Source of the DNA: Thiocapsa sp.
GTDB taxonomy: Bacteria > Pseudomonadota > Gammaproteobacteria > Chromatiales > Chromatiaceae
DNA length: 64,000 nt
Direction: 5' to 3'
Assembly: GCF_022340925.1 (NCBI RefSeq)
Contig: NZ_JAJDNA010000030.1
Span: 1 to 64,000, forward strand
Shown: piece after piece, positions 14,433-24,386 of the stretch
Numbering within the stretch: position 1 is the first letter of the stretch
Layout: the number at the start of each line of letters is the position of its first letter
The notes under the pieces: generated by a model
What the model saw: only the letters and a program-made list of their open reading frames with translations
The model's database searches: none
What the model was told of the DNA's origin: nothing
Made by a program: the position numbers and the translations under genes

Positions 14433-16834
14433 CAGTTGTAGAAATCGCTCATGAAGAGGTTCTTGCGGTGGGAGGAGGCCTTGGGAGGCGGCTTGGTGCC
14501 CGCGACGGGGTTGGTGTCAGACACGGACCCGGATTCGGAAGCGGCCTGCGACCCGGCTTGGACGGGATCCTGTGATTCCTGTCCCCCGGCGGATCGCGGC
14601 CCGCCGCCGCCTCGGGCGCTCGGCGCGGTCCCCTCGATATAGGGGACGCTCGAGCCATCCCCGCCGCCTCCCGCCAGCAGCACACCGTCGGGCGCGGCCA
14701 CCGGCAACGGCTCGTTCGGTATGGCCAGCATGAAGTCGCTCCAGACCCTCAAGGCCCCTGTGCCTCCAGCCAGCCCCATCGGTTGGTAGTCGTCGCGACC
14801 GACCCAGACCACCGCGACCTTGTCGCCACTGAACCCGGCGAACCAGCTGTCACGCATGTCGTCCGTGGTGCCCGTTTTCCCCGCCATGGTCAGGCCATTG
14901 GGCAATTTTGCTCCCAGCCATTTGGCGGTTCCTTGGGTCACCACACGCCGCATGGCCCAGGTGGTCAAATAGACGGCACGGGGATCGACCACGGCCTCGA
15001 CGGAAAGCGGATAGCGGTTGAGCGGCCGGCCATTGGCGCCCACCACCTCGCGTATGGCACGCAGCGGCGCACGGTAGCCGCCGGCGGCGATCGTCTGATA
15101 GACCTGTGCCACCTCAAGAGGCGACATGGATACGGAGCCGAGCAGGATGGCCGGAACCTTGGTGATACGTCGCTGCGCGCCGAGCCGATAGAGGGTCTCG
15201 GTCACCTCGGTGAGACCGAGAGCCAACCCGAGGTTGACCGTCGCCAGGTTCAGCGAGCTGCTGAGGGCGCGATGCAGGGGCACCGCCCCATACACGCGAT
15301 GGTCGTAATTTTTCGGTGTCCAGATCTTGTCGCCGACCCGCATGCTGACCGGGCTGTCCTGCAGACTGGTGGTCAGGGAGTAGCGCTCCGGCTTCGACAA
15401 GGCCGCAAGATAGATGGCCGGCTTGACCAGCGAGCCGATCGAGCGCACCGAGTCGAGGGCGCGATTGAACCCCGCGTACCCCGGCTCGCGACCGCCCGCG
15501 AGGGCAAGCACCTCACCCTGCGCCACGGATGTGATCACCGCAGCGGCCTCGAGCGAGCCGGACGACATGCGTCGCGATTGCTCCAGTGCGGCGAGCCGCA
15601 CCGGGAGTGACTTCTCGACCTCGGCCTGGACCAGCGGGTCAAGGGTGGTGAAGATGTTCAAGCCCTCGGATCGGAGATCCTCCTCACGATAGTCGCGCTG
15701 CAACTGACGGCGTACCAGGGAGATGAAGTCGGGATACTCGCCGACCGGACGCCCACCGCCTTCGGCGAGCCCCAGCGGGGCCTCCTTGGCCGCCTGCGCA
15801 TCGGCACTGCTGATCACGCGGTCGCGTGCCATGAGATCCAAGACCAGATTTCGCCGCTTCAACGCCACATCCGGATAACGCCGCGGATCCAGGTGCGACG
15901 GCGCCTGGACCAGGCCAATCAGGAGCGCGGTCTCCGGGATCCCGAGCTCCTGGAGCGGCTTGTTGAAGAAGAAGGTGCCAGCCAGCCCGAACCCATGGAT
16001 GGCCCGGCTGCCGTCCTGTCCGAGGTAGATCTCGTTGGCATAGGCCTCCAGAATCTCGTCCTTGCTGTAGCGGCGTTCGAGCAACAGGGCCATCACCGCC
16101 TCCTTGAGCTTGCGCTCGAAGGTGCGGTCGGCAGTCAGGTAGAAATTCTTGACCAGTTGCTGCGTGAGGGTGCTCGCGCCCTCCACGACGCTACCTGCCC
16201 GCAGGTTGCTGAAGGCGGCGCGTGCGATCCCGCGTGGATCCACCCCCAGATGGTGATAGAAGCTGCGGTCCTCGACTGCGATCAGTGTCCGGACCAGGAG
16301 ATCGGGGATGTCCTTGCGACGAACCAGGACCCGATCCTCGTTGTGGGTCGGATAGATGCTGGCGATCAGCATGGGGTCCAGGCGCACCAACGCCGGAGGC
16401 AGGCCACCATCCGCGTCAGCCAGCTCCGCCAAGCGCCCCTCGCTCAGGCGGATGTCCAGGAAGCGCCCGGGCTCTTGACCATCCCAGAAGCGGAACGGCC
16501 GCGTGCGAACCAGGAATCGTTCGCCCTCGCGACTGTAGCTGCCGGGCACGTCCGGGACAGCGGAGCGCTGGTAGCTCAGGCGGTCCAGCTCAGCCTCAAG
16601 CTGCTCGGGGAGCAGCGGCCGTTCGGCATACAGCTCGAGCGGGCGCGCGAAGACACGCGCCGGGAGTGCCCAGCGCTGCCCCTCGAATTTCCCGCGAACG
16701 ACTCGATCGAGATGGATGCCGTAGAGGGTGGCGGCGAACCCGACGACCAGCGCGACGAGCAGCGCCCATCGAAACACGAATCCACCGATCCCGCGTCGCT
16801 TGCGCACGGTCGTGCGGCGTGGGCGTCTTGCCAC
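14432..16834 (-). CDS. mrcB: Penicillin-binding protein 1B (bifunctional peptidoglycan synthase)
   Basis: An 800-residue class A PBP. A short basic cytoplasmic tail and one membrane helix (about 18-40) precede a UB2H-like domain (about 60-160). The glycosyltransferase domain has catalytic Glu188 in VEDRSFYHH and the GASTLTQQLVKN motif at about 219-230. The transpeptidase domain carries the nucleophile motif SLVK (S468-K471), SxN as SLN (527-529) and KTGT (653-656). The last 90 residues are a Gly/Ser/Pro-rich tail. It polymerises and crosslinks murein in the periplasm. The serine motif reads SLVKP where most PBPs have S-x-F-K-P, a mild variant. The TPR lipoprotein gene overlaps its stop. Confidence 0.96.
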   Translation of the reverse strand: MARRPRRTTVRKRRGIGGFVFRWALLVALVVGFAATLYGIHLDRVVRGKFEGQRWALPARVFARPLELYAERPLLPEQLEAELDRLSYQRSAVPDVPGSYSREGERFLVRTRPFRFWDGQEPGRFLDIRLSEGRLAELADADGGLPPALVRLDPMLIASIYPTHNEDRVLVRRKDIPDLLVRTLIAVEDRSFYHHLGVDPRGIARAAFSNLRAGSVVEGASTLTQQLVKNFYLTADRTFERKLKEAVMALLLERRYSKDEILEAYANEIYLGQDGSRAIHGFGLAGTFFFNKPLQELGIPETALLIGLVQAPSHLDPRRYPDVALKRRNLVLDLMARDRVISSADAQAAKEAPLGLAEGGGRPVGEYPDFISLVRRQLQRDYREEDLRSEGLNIFTTLDPLVQAEVEKSLPVRLAALEQSRRMSSGSLEAAAVITSVAQGEVLALAGGREPGYAGFNRALDSVRSIGSLVKPAIYLAALSKPERYSLTTSLQDSPVSMRVGDKIWTPKNYDHRVYGAVPLHRALSSSLNLATVNLGLALGLTEVTETLYRLGAQRRITKVPAILLGSVSMSPLEVAQVYQTIAAGGYRAPLRAIREVVGANGRPLNRYPLSVEAVVDPRAVYLTTWAMRRVVTQGTAKWLGAKLPNGLTMAGKTGTTDDMRDSWFAGFSGDKVAVVWVGRDDYQPMGLAGGTGALRVWSDFMLAIPNEPLPVAAPDGVLLAGGGGDGSSVPYIEGTAPSARGGGGPRSAGGQESQDPVQAGSQAASESGSVSDTNPVAGTKPPPKASSHRKNLFMSDFYN

Positions 16835-17068
16835 TTCAGCGCCTCCGCGCGGCGACAGAAGCGAGGAGTCCGGCCGAGCCGGATCGCGGAGCCCTCAACG
16901 ACGACAGAGACACACGGGGTAATCCTTCGGACACAGGCGGCCGATCCTTTTGTGCAAGTTTCAGCTGCTTATGGTCCCACTTGGAGCGCGAGGATACAAC
17001 CTGCCGGGGCCCTGGAGAGATGTGGCGCCCCCCTGTGCAACCCATCCGCGCCGTGGCAAGGCCGACCC

Positions 17069-17857
17069 TCAGGTCTTGATTCCCACACCGCGGCGCAACA
17101 GCTCGAGGCTAAACGCCCCGAGCACGACGATGAAAACGGCGATGATTGCGAAGGCGATGCCGACCGGGATGTCGCTCACGCCCAGGAGTCCGTACCGGAA
17201 GGCATTGACCATATAGAGGACCGGATTGGCGAGTGACACACCCTGCCAGAACCCCGGGAGCAGGTCGATCGAATAGAAGACACCGCCCAGATAGGTCAGG
17301 GGCGTCAGCACAAAGGTGGGAACGATGGAGATGTCGTCGAAACTGTTCGCATAGATGGCGTTGATGAAGCCGCCGAGCGCGAACAGAACCGCGGTCATGG
17401 TGAACATCAGCATGGTCACGGCAAGGCTATGGACCCGGACCTCGGTGAAGGCCATGGCGACCAGCATGACGGCGGTGCCGACCACCAGCCCGCGGGCGAC
17501 ACCCCCCGCGACATAGCCGGCCAGGATCACCCAGTTGGGCGCCGGCGAGACCAGCAGCTCCTCGATGTAGCGAGAGAACTTACTGCTGTAGAACGACGAG
17601 ACGACGTTGGAATAGGCGTTGGTGATAACGCCCATCAGCACCAGTCCCGGCACGATGAAGTCGAGATAATCGAGCCCCCCCATGGTGCCGATCCGCTCCC
17701 CGATCAGCCGCCCGAAGATCACGAAGTAAAGTGTGGTGGTAATGACGGAGGGCAGGATGGTCTGGACCCAGATCCGCGAGAACCGCACGATCTCCTTGAG
17801 GAAGATCGTCTGGAAGCTGATCCAGTAGCGACGCCACCCGACCCCGTGCCGACTCAC
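17069..17857 (-). CDS. yadH: ABC-2 type transporter permease (YadH type)
   Basis: A 262-residue membrane protein with six predicted helices and the ABC-2 pattern: IFLKEIVRFSRIWVQTILPSVITTTLYFVIFGRLIG near the start, YLDFIVPGLVLMGVITNAYSNVVSSFYSSKFSRYIEELLVSP in the middle (the conserved ABC-2 loop) and FVLTPLTYLGGVFYSIDLLPGFWQGVSLANPVLYMVNAFRYGLLG near the end. The start overlaps the ATPase stop by 4 bases. With its ATPase it forms an exporter whose substrate is not established, even for the E. coli homologue. Start preference: ATG at 17857, coupled to the upstream gene. Confidence 0.93.
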   Translation of the reverse strand: MSRHGVGWRRYWISFQTIFLKEIVRFSRIWVQTILPSVITTTLYFVIFGRLIGERIGTMGGLDYLDFIVPGLVLMGVITNAYSNVVSSFYSSKFSRYIEELLVSPAPNWVILAGYVAGGVARGLVVGTAVMLVAMAFTEVRVHSLAVTMLMFTMTAVLFALGGFINAIYANSFDDISIVPTFVLTPLTYLGGVFYSIDLLPGFWQGVSLANPVLYMVNAFRYGLLGVSDIPVGIAFAIIAVFIVVLGAFSLELLRRGVGIKT

Positions 17858-18831
17858 GCGGCCTCCTCGGACTCAGGCCTGGCCGCACCGCCGCGACGTT
17901 CGACCATGTCCAGGAAGAGACGCTCCAAGCGATTCTGCTTGTTGCGCAGGCTGATCACCTCGATGCCGTTTCTGGAGAGGGCCTCGAAGAGGCCGTTAAT
18001 GGTGTGCTCCCGGCTCATCTCGACCTCCAGCGTGCAGTCATCCAGGTGCTGGAGCACGAAGCCGCCGAGCTGGGGGAGCTCCGAGATCCGGCCCTTGAGG
18101 TTCAGGACGAACGTCTCCGTGTGGAGTCGATTCAGCAGGGACGTCACGCTGGTCAGCTCCGCGATCTCGCCGTGGTTGATGATGGCGATGTTGCGACAAA
18201 GGCTCTCGGCCTCTTCCAGATAATGCGTCGTGAGGATGATGGTCGTGCCGCGGGCATTCAGCTCGCGCAAGAAGCCCCACATCGAGCGGCGGATCTCGAT
18301 ATCCACGCCCGCGGTCGGCTCGTCCAAGATCAGCAGGCGGGGCTCATGGACCAAGGCCCGGGCGATCATGAGGCGGCGCTTGAGACCGCCGGAGAGCTTG
18401 CGCATCTCGGTGTCGCGGCGGTCCCAGAGATCGAGCAGCTTGAGGTAGCGCTCGGCGCGCAGCCTGGCCTCGCGGCGCGGGATGCCGTAGTAGCCGGCCT
18501 GATTGACCACCACCTCGACGACCGGCAGGAACAGATTGAAGTTGAACTCCTGCGGTACGAGTCCGATGCAGGACTTGACGCGCTCGGGCTCGCGATCCTG
18601 ATCCTCGCCGAAGACCGTCACGCGCCCTGCCGTCTTGTTCACCAGCGAGGCGAGAATGCCGATAAAGGTGGACTTGCCTGCCCCGTTCGGACCCAAGAGC
18701 GCGAAGAAGTCCCCTTCCTCGACCTCCAGATCGATCCCTTTCAGCGCCTGGAACCCCCCCTTGTAGACCTTGGTGAGCTGCTGGACGGAGAGAGCGGACA
18801 TCTTGGATGATGGGATCGGGCTGCTGGTCAT
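17854..18831 (-). CDS. yadG: ABC transporter ATP-binding protein (YadG type)
   Basis: Walker A GPNGAGKST at 47-55, Q-loop in PQEFNFNLF, signature LSGGL at 146-150 and Walker B LLILDEP at 166-172 are all intact, followed by a switch His (TTHYLEEAE). The 325-residue length includes a C-terminal extension of about 100 residues, common in YadG-like and drug/export ATPases. A start at MSALSVQQL (18801) fits the family better than the annotated ATG at 18831. It drives the permease encoded immediately downstream. A divergent TSUP gene starts 162 bases away. Confidence 0.94.
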   Translation of the reverse strand: MTSSPIPSSKMSALSVQQLTKVYKGGFQALKGIDLEVEEGDFFALLGPNGAGKSTFIGILASLVNKTAGRVTVFGEDQDREPERVKSCIGLVPQEFNFNLFLPVVEVVVNQAGYYGIPRREARLRAERYLKLLDLWDRRDTEMRKLSGGLKRRLMIARALVHEPRLLILDEPTAGVDIEIRRSMWGFLRELNARGTTIILTTHYLEEAESLCRNIAIINHGEIAELTSVTSLLNRLHTETFVLNLKGRISELPQLGGFVLQHLDDCTLEVEMSREHTINGLFEALSRNGIEVISLRNKQNRLERLFLDMVERRGGAARPESEEAA

Positions 18832-18993
18832 GAGGTAAGAGCGGGCAGATTGTGACCAAGTCTGTGCATTTCAATGGAACCCCAGGAGGCAGGCATGAGC
18901 AGCCCATGGATCTCTCCTAGCCGGCTCCTCGGCCCGGCTCTGCCCCAGGCGGCAGGTCCGCCCGGCTGCATCGGGCTCAAGACGGAGACCTGA

Positions 18994-19755
18994 GTGGGCT
19001 TCCCCGAGATCGCCTCGATCCTGTTCGGGCTCGCTCTGCTGGCCGGCTTCGTCGACGCGATCGCCGGCGGCGGTGGTCTGATCACCATTCCGGCCCTCCT
19101 GTGGGCCGGGCTGAGCCCGCTCGAGAGTCTGGCGACCAACAAGGCACAGGCGGTGTTCGGCAGTGGCTCCGCGACCGTGCACTTCATACGCAAGGGAATG
19201 ATCGAGCCCCGCAAGGCTGCCTTCACGGTCGCCTGCACCTTTGTCGGCGCAACACTCGGGGCGCTCCTGGTCCAACAAATCGACAGCGCGGCGCTGCAGC
19301 GGCTGATCCCGGGGCTGCTGATCGGCTTCGCGCTCTACTTCCTCTTTTCGCCACGGGTCTCGGATCTGGATTCGCACCAGCGCCTCAGGACCCCGGCGTT
19401 CGCCATGACGGTCGGGGTCGGCGTCGGGTTCTACGACGGCTTCTTCGGCCCCGGCACCGGCACCTTCTTCGCAATGGGGTATGTGGCGCTGCTGGGGTAC
19501 AACCTGCGCCGCGCGACCGCGCACACGAAGCTGCTGAATTTCACCAGCAACCTGGCAGCGCTCATCTTCTTCGTGATCGGCGGACAGGTGATCTGGACCC
19601 TGGCGGCCGCGATGGCGATGGGCCAGTTGATCGGCGCCTGGCTGGGGTCCCACCTGGTGCTGAAACATGGTGCCGTCCTGGTGCGGCCCATCCTAGTCGG
19701 CGCTTCGATCCTGATCTCGCTGAAGCTCTTCTGGGATCAGTTGAACGGGATCTGA
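18994..19755 (+). CDS. TSUP/TauE-SafE family anion exporter (YfcA-like)
   Basis: A 253-residue protein, started by GTG at 18994 with GGAG eight bases upstream, has two TauE/SafE repeats. The first contains LLAGFVDAIAGGGGLITIPALLWAGLSPLESLATNKAQAVFGSGSA and the second GVGVGFYDGFFGPGTGTFFAMGYVALLGYNLRRATAHTKLLNFTSN, each with the family's Gly-rich signature and Asn/Thr-Lys motif. About eight membrane helices are predicted. TSUP proteins export sulfite, sulfoacetate and related anions or import others. In a sulfur oxidiser a sulfite/thiosulfate role is plausible, but the YfcA branch has no assigned substrate. Its 3' end overlaps the convergent gene at 19737 by 19 bases. Confidence 0.88.
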   Translation: MGFPEIASILFGLALLAGFVDAIAGGGGLITIPALLWAGLSPLESLATNKAQAVFGSGSATVHFIRKGMIEPRKAAFTVACTFVGATLGALLVQQIDSAALQRLIPGLLIGFALYFLFSPRVSDLDSHQRLRTPAFAMTVGVGVGFYDGFFGPGTGTFFAMGYVALLGYNLRRATAHTKLLNFTSNLAALIFFVIGGQVIWTLAAAMAMGQLIGAWLGSHLVLKHGAVLVRPILVGASILISLKLFWDQLNGI

Positions 19756-20348
19756 CTCGACGCGCGCGCGCCGCCCCGCCGAGCGAGGGCGGCCTGCGAG
19801 AGCCAGAGCAGGGCCGGATCGTCTTCGCGCGTCAACACCCCATCGCGCATCGCCAGCAGACCGTCGGCGACCGCCCAGACGGCGACGCCATCCTCGATTT
19901 GAAAGGCGCTCCCTTCCCCACCTCGATCACCCGCAGCGCCGACCCGCCCCTCGACCCACTCCCGCATCCGATGATGGTATGCGCGCCGATAAGACAACTT
20001 GACCGCGCGAAGGGATCCGCCTGTCAAAAAGACGGTCATAGACGATGCTGGTATGCCGTTGAAGGCGCCGATCTCGGCTCCGCACAGACGATCACCGAAC
20101 GGATTCGCCCCGTCCGCGCACTGGAACCGAAGCTTCGGGAAGGTCTCGCGAACCTGAGACTCGGTCAAGCCGCTGGTGAACGCGTCCATGGCCGCGTTGA
20201 GCTGGGGTTTCCCAAGCACGGACATCAAGGCCAGATCGGTCCGCCGTTGACCATCTTCGGTGAAGGCCAGCCAGTAAAAGGGCCCGAAGACGAGTGCCAG
20301 CATGAGGAGCGATTTGTAGAGAGACGGAACCCTGAAATCGCGCTGCAT
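19737..20348 (-). CDS. Hypothetical membrane-anchored protein
   Basis: Started at MQRDFRVPSLYKS (ATG 20348), it has 203 residues with one N-terminal membrane segment (LLMLALVFGPFYWLAF) and a soluble part: PQLNAAMDAFTSGLTESQVRETFPKLRFQCADGANPFGDRLCGAEIGAFNGIPASSMTVFL. The two cysteines could pair if this part is periplasmic, as the helix orientation suggests. I do not recognise the family. It converges on the TSUP gene with a 19-base overlap and lies downstream of the ParA-type pair. Confidence 0.6.
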   Translation of the reverse strand: MQRDFRVPSLYKSLLMLALVFGPFYWLAFTEDGQRRTDLALMSVLGKPQLNAAMDAFTSGLTESQVRETFPKLRFQCADGANPFGDRLCGAEIGAFNGIPASSMTVFLTGGSLRAVKLSYRRAYHHRMREWVEGRVGAAGDRGGEGSAFQIEDGVAVWAVADGLLAMRDGVLTREDDPALLWLSQAALARRGGARASSQIPFN

Positions 20349-20461
20349 CACCGCATTGTACCGGGAAGGCGACGCCGGTGCCCAACACCCGGCGAAGGGT
20401 GACGAGGCCGGCCTCGGATCGATGCACCCGCGCCCTGACACTGCCGACCGGCCGAAGACCC

Positions 20462-20746
20462 TCAGTCGGGCCAGACCCGTCCACCCCTCTGGGCGCCCCC
20501 CCGCGACGCCGCGCTTGCCGGGTCGCTCGCGGCCGGACCCTTGTGTGACGCAGGCCTGACCGAGGCCGTCGCACTGTCGGCGGATCGGGAACGGCTCGGT
20601 CCCCGAGCGGGCGACGGTGCGCGTGCTTCCGCGGGCATGGACGCGGACACGGCGGCCGCCTCGGCCGGCTGCTCGACGCCGCTCTTGGCCTTGCGGATGG
20701 AATCCACCAACCGGCGTTCTGTGCGGGTCCTATTGGTCGTGGTCAT
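20462..20746 (-). CDS. Small basic protein overlapping parA
   Basis: Starts at MTTTNRTRTERRLVDSIRKAK, 17 bases inside the end of the ParA-type gene, and has 94 residues. The N-terminal 25 residues are basic and look conserved; the rest is low-complexity, rich in Ala, Ser, Pro and Arg. A small, disordered, positively charged protein translated with an orphan ParA/MinD-type ATPase resembles the activator or adaptor partners (ParB-like N-termini, McdB, PpfA-type) that stimulate such ATPases through a short basic N-terminal peptide. The partner role is an inference from position and charge. No ParB domain is present. Confidence 0.55.
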   Translation of the reverse strand: MTTTNRTRTERRLVDSIRKAKSGVEQPAEAAAVSASMPAEARAPSPARGPSRSRSADSATASVRPASHKGPAASDPASAASRGGAQRGGRVWPD

Positions 20747-21371
20747 GGTCGAAGATCTCCGCAATCAGATCGTTGATCTCGGCAGCCGCCGCGGCGCCGC
20801 GCCGGCCCGTTTGGAAGATGCTGCGCCCCTCCAGGACGCAGAGGCGATGGATCGAACGACGCTGCAATGAGGTACGGGCAACCGGCAGGTCCAGCTCGGA
20901 GACCGCCTCCGGCATCAGCCTCGAGAGCGTCGTGCGCGGCTCCATCTGACTCATCACGATCAGCGCACGCAGCCGCGGGTTCTCCGGGCGCAGCTTCTCG
21001 ATGATGCGGGCAATGTGACTCGTCGCCCAGAGGTCCATCGGGGAGGGTTGCAGTGGTATCAGGGCATGGTCCGCCAGCCGCAAGGCGTGCTCGGTCTGCG
21101 GTGCCTTGATGGACGGCGGACAATCGATGACCACGTGCGCATGGACGTCGCGAAGGGCCAGCACCGTCTTGTCCAGTCCGAATGCCGCGGCCACCACGGC
21201 GGGAAGGCCGCCGCCCGCGTCACCGACCAGCCGCCACTGGTAGGCCGACTGCTGCGGATCGGCGTCGACGATCACGACCGATCCGCGCTGCGCGAGGCCC
21301 GCGCCCAGATTCAACGACAAGGTGGTCTTGCCAGTGCCACCCTTGTTGCCCACGACCGCAACGACGCTCAC
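20730..21371 (-). CDS. ParA/MinD-family positioning ATPase (orphan)
   Basis: A 213-residue ParA-type ATPase: deviant Walker A KGGTGKTT at 10-17 (signature lysine K10), VVIVDADPQQSAYQWR (switch/Walker A' region), HVVIDCPPSIKAPQTE (Walker B) and VARTSLQRRSIHRL near the end. It has no N-terminal helix-turn-helix and no parB or parS next to it, so it is not a chromosome-partition system. Its own small partner gene overlaps the stop. ATPases of this shape place protein cargoes such as carboxysomes, chemoreceptor arrays or flagella. No such cargo gene is in the window. Confidence 0.85.
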   Translation of the reverse strand: MSVVAVVGNKGGTGKTTLSLNLGAGLAQRGSVVIVDADPQQSAYQWRLVGDAGGGLPAVVAAAFGLDKTVLALRDVHAHVVIDCPPSIKAPQTEHALRLADHALIPLQPSPMDLWATSHIARIIEKLRPENPRLRALIVMSQMEPRTTLSRLMPEAVSELDLPVARTSLQRRSIHRLCVLEGRSIFQTGRRGAAAAAEINDLIAEIFDHDHDQ

Positions 21372-21724
21372 CGCCGCGTCTTCCGTGAATGGGCGCCGGG
21401 CTGTATCGCCCCACGCAGCATATGCATCGTCAAGATCGAGACCTCTGCCGTCGGCAGCATTGAACCTGTGGGAAGGCTAGGCGGAGGGATCAGGGTGCGT
21501 CAAGCACGGCGGGTCGGGCACGCTCACGCCTGACTGCTGGGGCTGGGACAGCCTGAGCCACGTCAGCTGCTCGTCAGGCGTCGCATCAGGGGCGGATCCG
21601 GGCGGCTCAGGGGTTGGGGGGCTGCCCGGCCGACCGGCCCGGAACGTCGCCCATCGGAGCCCCGCTCGGGCGGCTCTGTTAGACTCGAGTGAGTATCGAG
21701 CACCGACCGGTGGTGATCTCGCCG
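21372..21724. other. Intergenic region upstream of mutS and parA
   Basis: The 353 bases are the divergent promoter space for the ParA-type gene and mutS. I see a possible -10 GTTAGACTC just before the mutS start region and nothing else recognisable. Confidence 0.5.
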
Positions 21725-24337
21725 ATGTCTTTGATGGACAAAGCAGACCTGAGCGCGCACACGCCCGTGATGCAGCAGTACCTCCGTCTGAAGGCGGAAT
21801 ACCCCGACATACTGCTCTTTTATCGGATGGGCGACTTCTACGAGCTGTTCTACGAGGATGCGGAACGGGCCGCACGGCTGTTGGACATCACCCTGACCAA
21901 ACGCGGGCAGTCGGCGGGCCGCCCGATCCCGATGGCGGGGGTGCCGTACCATGCGGCGGAGGCGTATCTGGCGCGCCTGGTCCGTCAGGGCGTCTCGGTG
22001 GCCATCTGCGAGCAGATCGGTGACCCGGCGAAGAGCCGAGGTCCAGTCGAGCGCCAGGTGGTCCGGGTGGTCACGCCGGGCACCCTGACCGATGAGGCGC
22101 TGCTCGACGAGCGCCGCGAGAACCTCCTGGGCGCCGTTGCGGAGGGTCGCGACGGTTTCGGCCTCGCGGTGTTGGAGCTCTCCAGCGGGCGCTTCTCGGT
22201 CCTGGAGGTGACGACCCGGGAGGGGCTCGCCAGCGAGCTCGAGCGTATGAAGCCGGCCGAGATCCTGGTCTCCGAGGACAGCCGGCTCCCCGAGTCACTG
22301 CGGATCGATCGTGGTGTCACCCGGCGCCCGAGCTGGCACTTCGACCGGGACTCGGGCGAGCGGCTGCTCTGTGATCAGTTCGGTACGCGCGACCTCAAGG
22401 GCTTCGGCTGCGCGGCCCTCGAGCTGGCAGTGGGCGCAGCCGGATGCTTGCTGCAGTATGTCCGCGACACCCAGCGCGCCGCGCTGCCGCATCTCCGCGG
22501 GCTTACGACGGAGCAGCGCGACGAGGCCCTGCTCCTCGATGCCGCGACCCGGCGCAACCTGGAGATCGCGGAGAGCCTGGGGGGGCGCCCGGAGCAGACC
22601 CTGGCCGGCGTGCTCGACCGGACGGCGACCGCCATGGGCAGCCGTTTGCTGCGGCGTTGGCTGGGTCGGCCACTGCGCGCCCGCTCGGACGTCGAGGCGC
22701 GCCATGCCGCCATCGCGACCCTGATCGAGACCGGCGTCCACACCGAGCTGCGGACCGTCCTGAGCGAGATCGGGGACCTTGAGCGCATTCACTCACGCGT
22801 CGCGCTCGGCTCGGCACGCCCGCGCGATCTCGCCGTGCTGCGCGACGCGCTGGCCGTGCTTCCCCGCCTGCGCGGGCCGCTCGAGGGATGCGACGACCCG
22901 CTGCTCCAAGCCCTCGAGAACGAGATCGGGACCCATCCCGAGGTCCTGGCTCTGCTCCGTCATGCCATTCTCGAGCAACCGCCCGTGTTGATCCGCGATG
23001 GCGGGGTGATTGCCTCGGGGTTCGACCCGGAGCTCGACCGACTGCGGGCGCTCTCCAGTAACGCCGACCGGTTCCTGTTGGATCTTGAGGCCCGAGAGCG
23101 CGAGCGCACGGGGCTCAGCGGGCTCAAGGTCGGCTACAACCGGGTCCACGGCTACTACATCGAGCTTGCCCGGAGCCAGGCAGAGCAGGTTCCGGCAGAC
23201 TACATCCGGCGCCAGACGCTCAAGGGTGTGGAGCGTTATGTCACGCCTGAGCTCACGCGTTTCGAGGATGAGGTGCTGAGCAGCCGCGAGCGCGCACTGG
23301 CGCGGGAGAAGGCGCTGTATGCGGACCTGCTCCGACAGCTGGCAGAATGGCTCGAGCCACTCCAGCGCAGCGCCGGGGCGATCGCGACCCTGGATGTACT
23401 GGCCAATCTGGCAGAGCGCGCACAGGCGCTGGACTGGTCTCGGCCACGTCTGACCGACGGGGCGATCATCGAGATCGAAGACGGACGCCACCCGGTGGTC
23501 GAGGTGGTCCTCGACACCCCCTTCATCGCGAACGCGCTGCGCCTTGACCGCCACCGCCGGATGCTGGTCATCACCGGACCCAACATGGGCGGCAAATCCA
23601 CCTATATGCGCCAGAACGCCTTGATCGTCCTGCTGGCCTACAGCGGGAGCTTCGTCCCAGCGCGATCGGCCAGCATCGGACCGATCGACCGCATCTTCTC
23701 GCGGATCGGCGCATCGGACGACTTGGCGGGGGGGCGGTCGACCTTTATGGTGGAGATGGAGGAGACCGCCAACATCCTCAACAACGCGAGCGACCACAGC
23801 CTGGTGCTGATGGACGAGGTCGGGCGCGGCACCAGTACCTTCGACGGACTCTCACTGGCCTGGTCTTGTGCCGTGGAGCTGGCCACGCGCATCGGCGCCT
23901 TCAGCCTCTTCGCCACCCACTATTTCGAGCTGACGACCCTGCCGGAGGAATGCCCGGGGATCGCCAACGTCCATCTGGACGCGGTCGAGCACGGGGCCCG
24001 GATCGTGTTCATGCATGCCCTGCGTGAAGGCCCGGCCAATCAGAGCTATGGGCTGGCGGTCGCCGCACTCGCAGGCGTGCCCAAGGCCGTCATTCGGCGC
24101 GCGAGGGAGCGTCTACTTGAGCTGGAAACCGCGGCTCGGCGACACGCCGAGCTCGGCGCCGTGCAACTCTCCCTGTTTGCCCCGGATCCCGAGCCCGGGC
24201 CACCGCACCCCGTCTGCGCGGCGCTCCAGACGATCGACCCGGATGCCTTGACGCCCCGCGAGGCGCTGGAGACCGTCTATCGGCTGAGGGCGCTCCTGGA
24301 GGTCGAGGAGCCATCCGGCTCGAGCCATCGCCCCTGA
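21725..24337 (+). CDS. mutS: DNA mismatch repair protein MutS
   Basis: A full-length MutS (870 residues from ATG 21725; GTG 21689 would add 12). Domain I has the mismatch-reading motif FYE in [13 protein letters not shown]. The connector, core and clamp domains follow, including [29 protein letters not shown]. The ATPase domain carries Walker [10 protein letters not shown] (about residue 620), [10 protein letters not shown], Walker [17 protein letters not shown] and the signature-type [14 protein letters not shown], then [11 protein letters not shown] and the C-terminal helix-turn-helix. The dimer recognises mismatches and recruits MutL. No MutL or MutH gene is in the window. It runs opposite to the ParA pair. 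Confidence 0.97.
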   Translation: MSLMDKADLSAHTPVMQQYLRLKAEYPDILLFYRMGDFYELFYEDAERAARLLDITLTKRGQSAGRPIPMAGVPYHAAEAYLARLVRQGVSVAICEQIGDPAKSRGPVERQVVRVVTPGTLTDEALLDERRENLLGAVAEGRDGFGLAVLELSSGRFSVLEVTTREGLASELERMKPAEILVSEDSRLPESLRIDRGVTRRPSWHFDRDSGERLLCDQFGTRDLKGFGCAALELAVGAAGCLLQYVRDTQRAALPHLRGLTTEQRDEALLLDAATRRNLEIAESLGGRPEQTLAGVLDRTATAMGSRLLRRWLGRPLRARSDVEARHAAIATLIETGVHTELRTVLSEIGDLERIHSRVALGSARPRDLAVLRDALAVLPRLRGPLEGCDDPLLQALENEIGTHPEVLALLRHAILEQPPVLIRDGGVIASGFDPELDRLRALSSNADRFLLDLEARERERTGLSGLKVGYNRVHGYYIELARSQAEQVPADYIRRQTLKGVERYVTPELTRFEDEVLSSRERALAREKALYADLLRQLAEWLEPLQRSAGAIATLDVLANLAERAQALDWSRPRLTDGAIIEIEDGRHPVVEVVLDTPFIANALRLDRHRRMLVITGPNMGGKSTYMRQNALIVLLAYSGSFVPARSASIGPIDRIFSRIGASDDLAGGRSTFMVEMEETANILNNASDHSLVLMDEVGRGTSTFDGLSLAWSCAVELATRIGAFSLFATHYFELTTLPEECPGIANVHLDAVEHGARIVFMHALREGPANQSYGLAVAALAGVPKAVIRRARERLLELETAARRHAELGAVQLSLFAPDPEPGPPHPVCAALQTIDPDALTPREALETVYRLRALLEVEEPSGSSHRP

Positions 24338-24386
24338 GTGCCGAAAGGACCGGCAGGCTGCGCTTCGACCACCCGCATCGCGTGCC

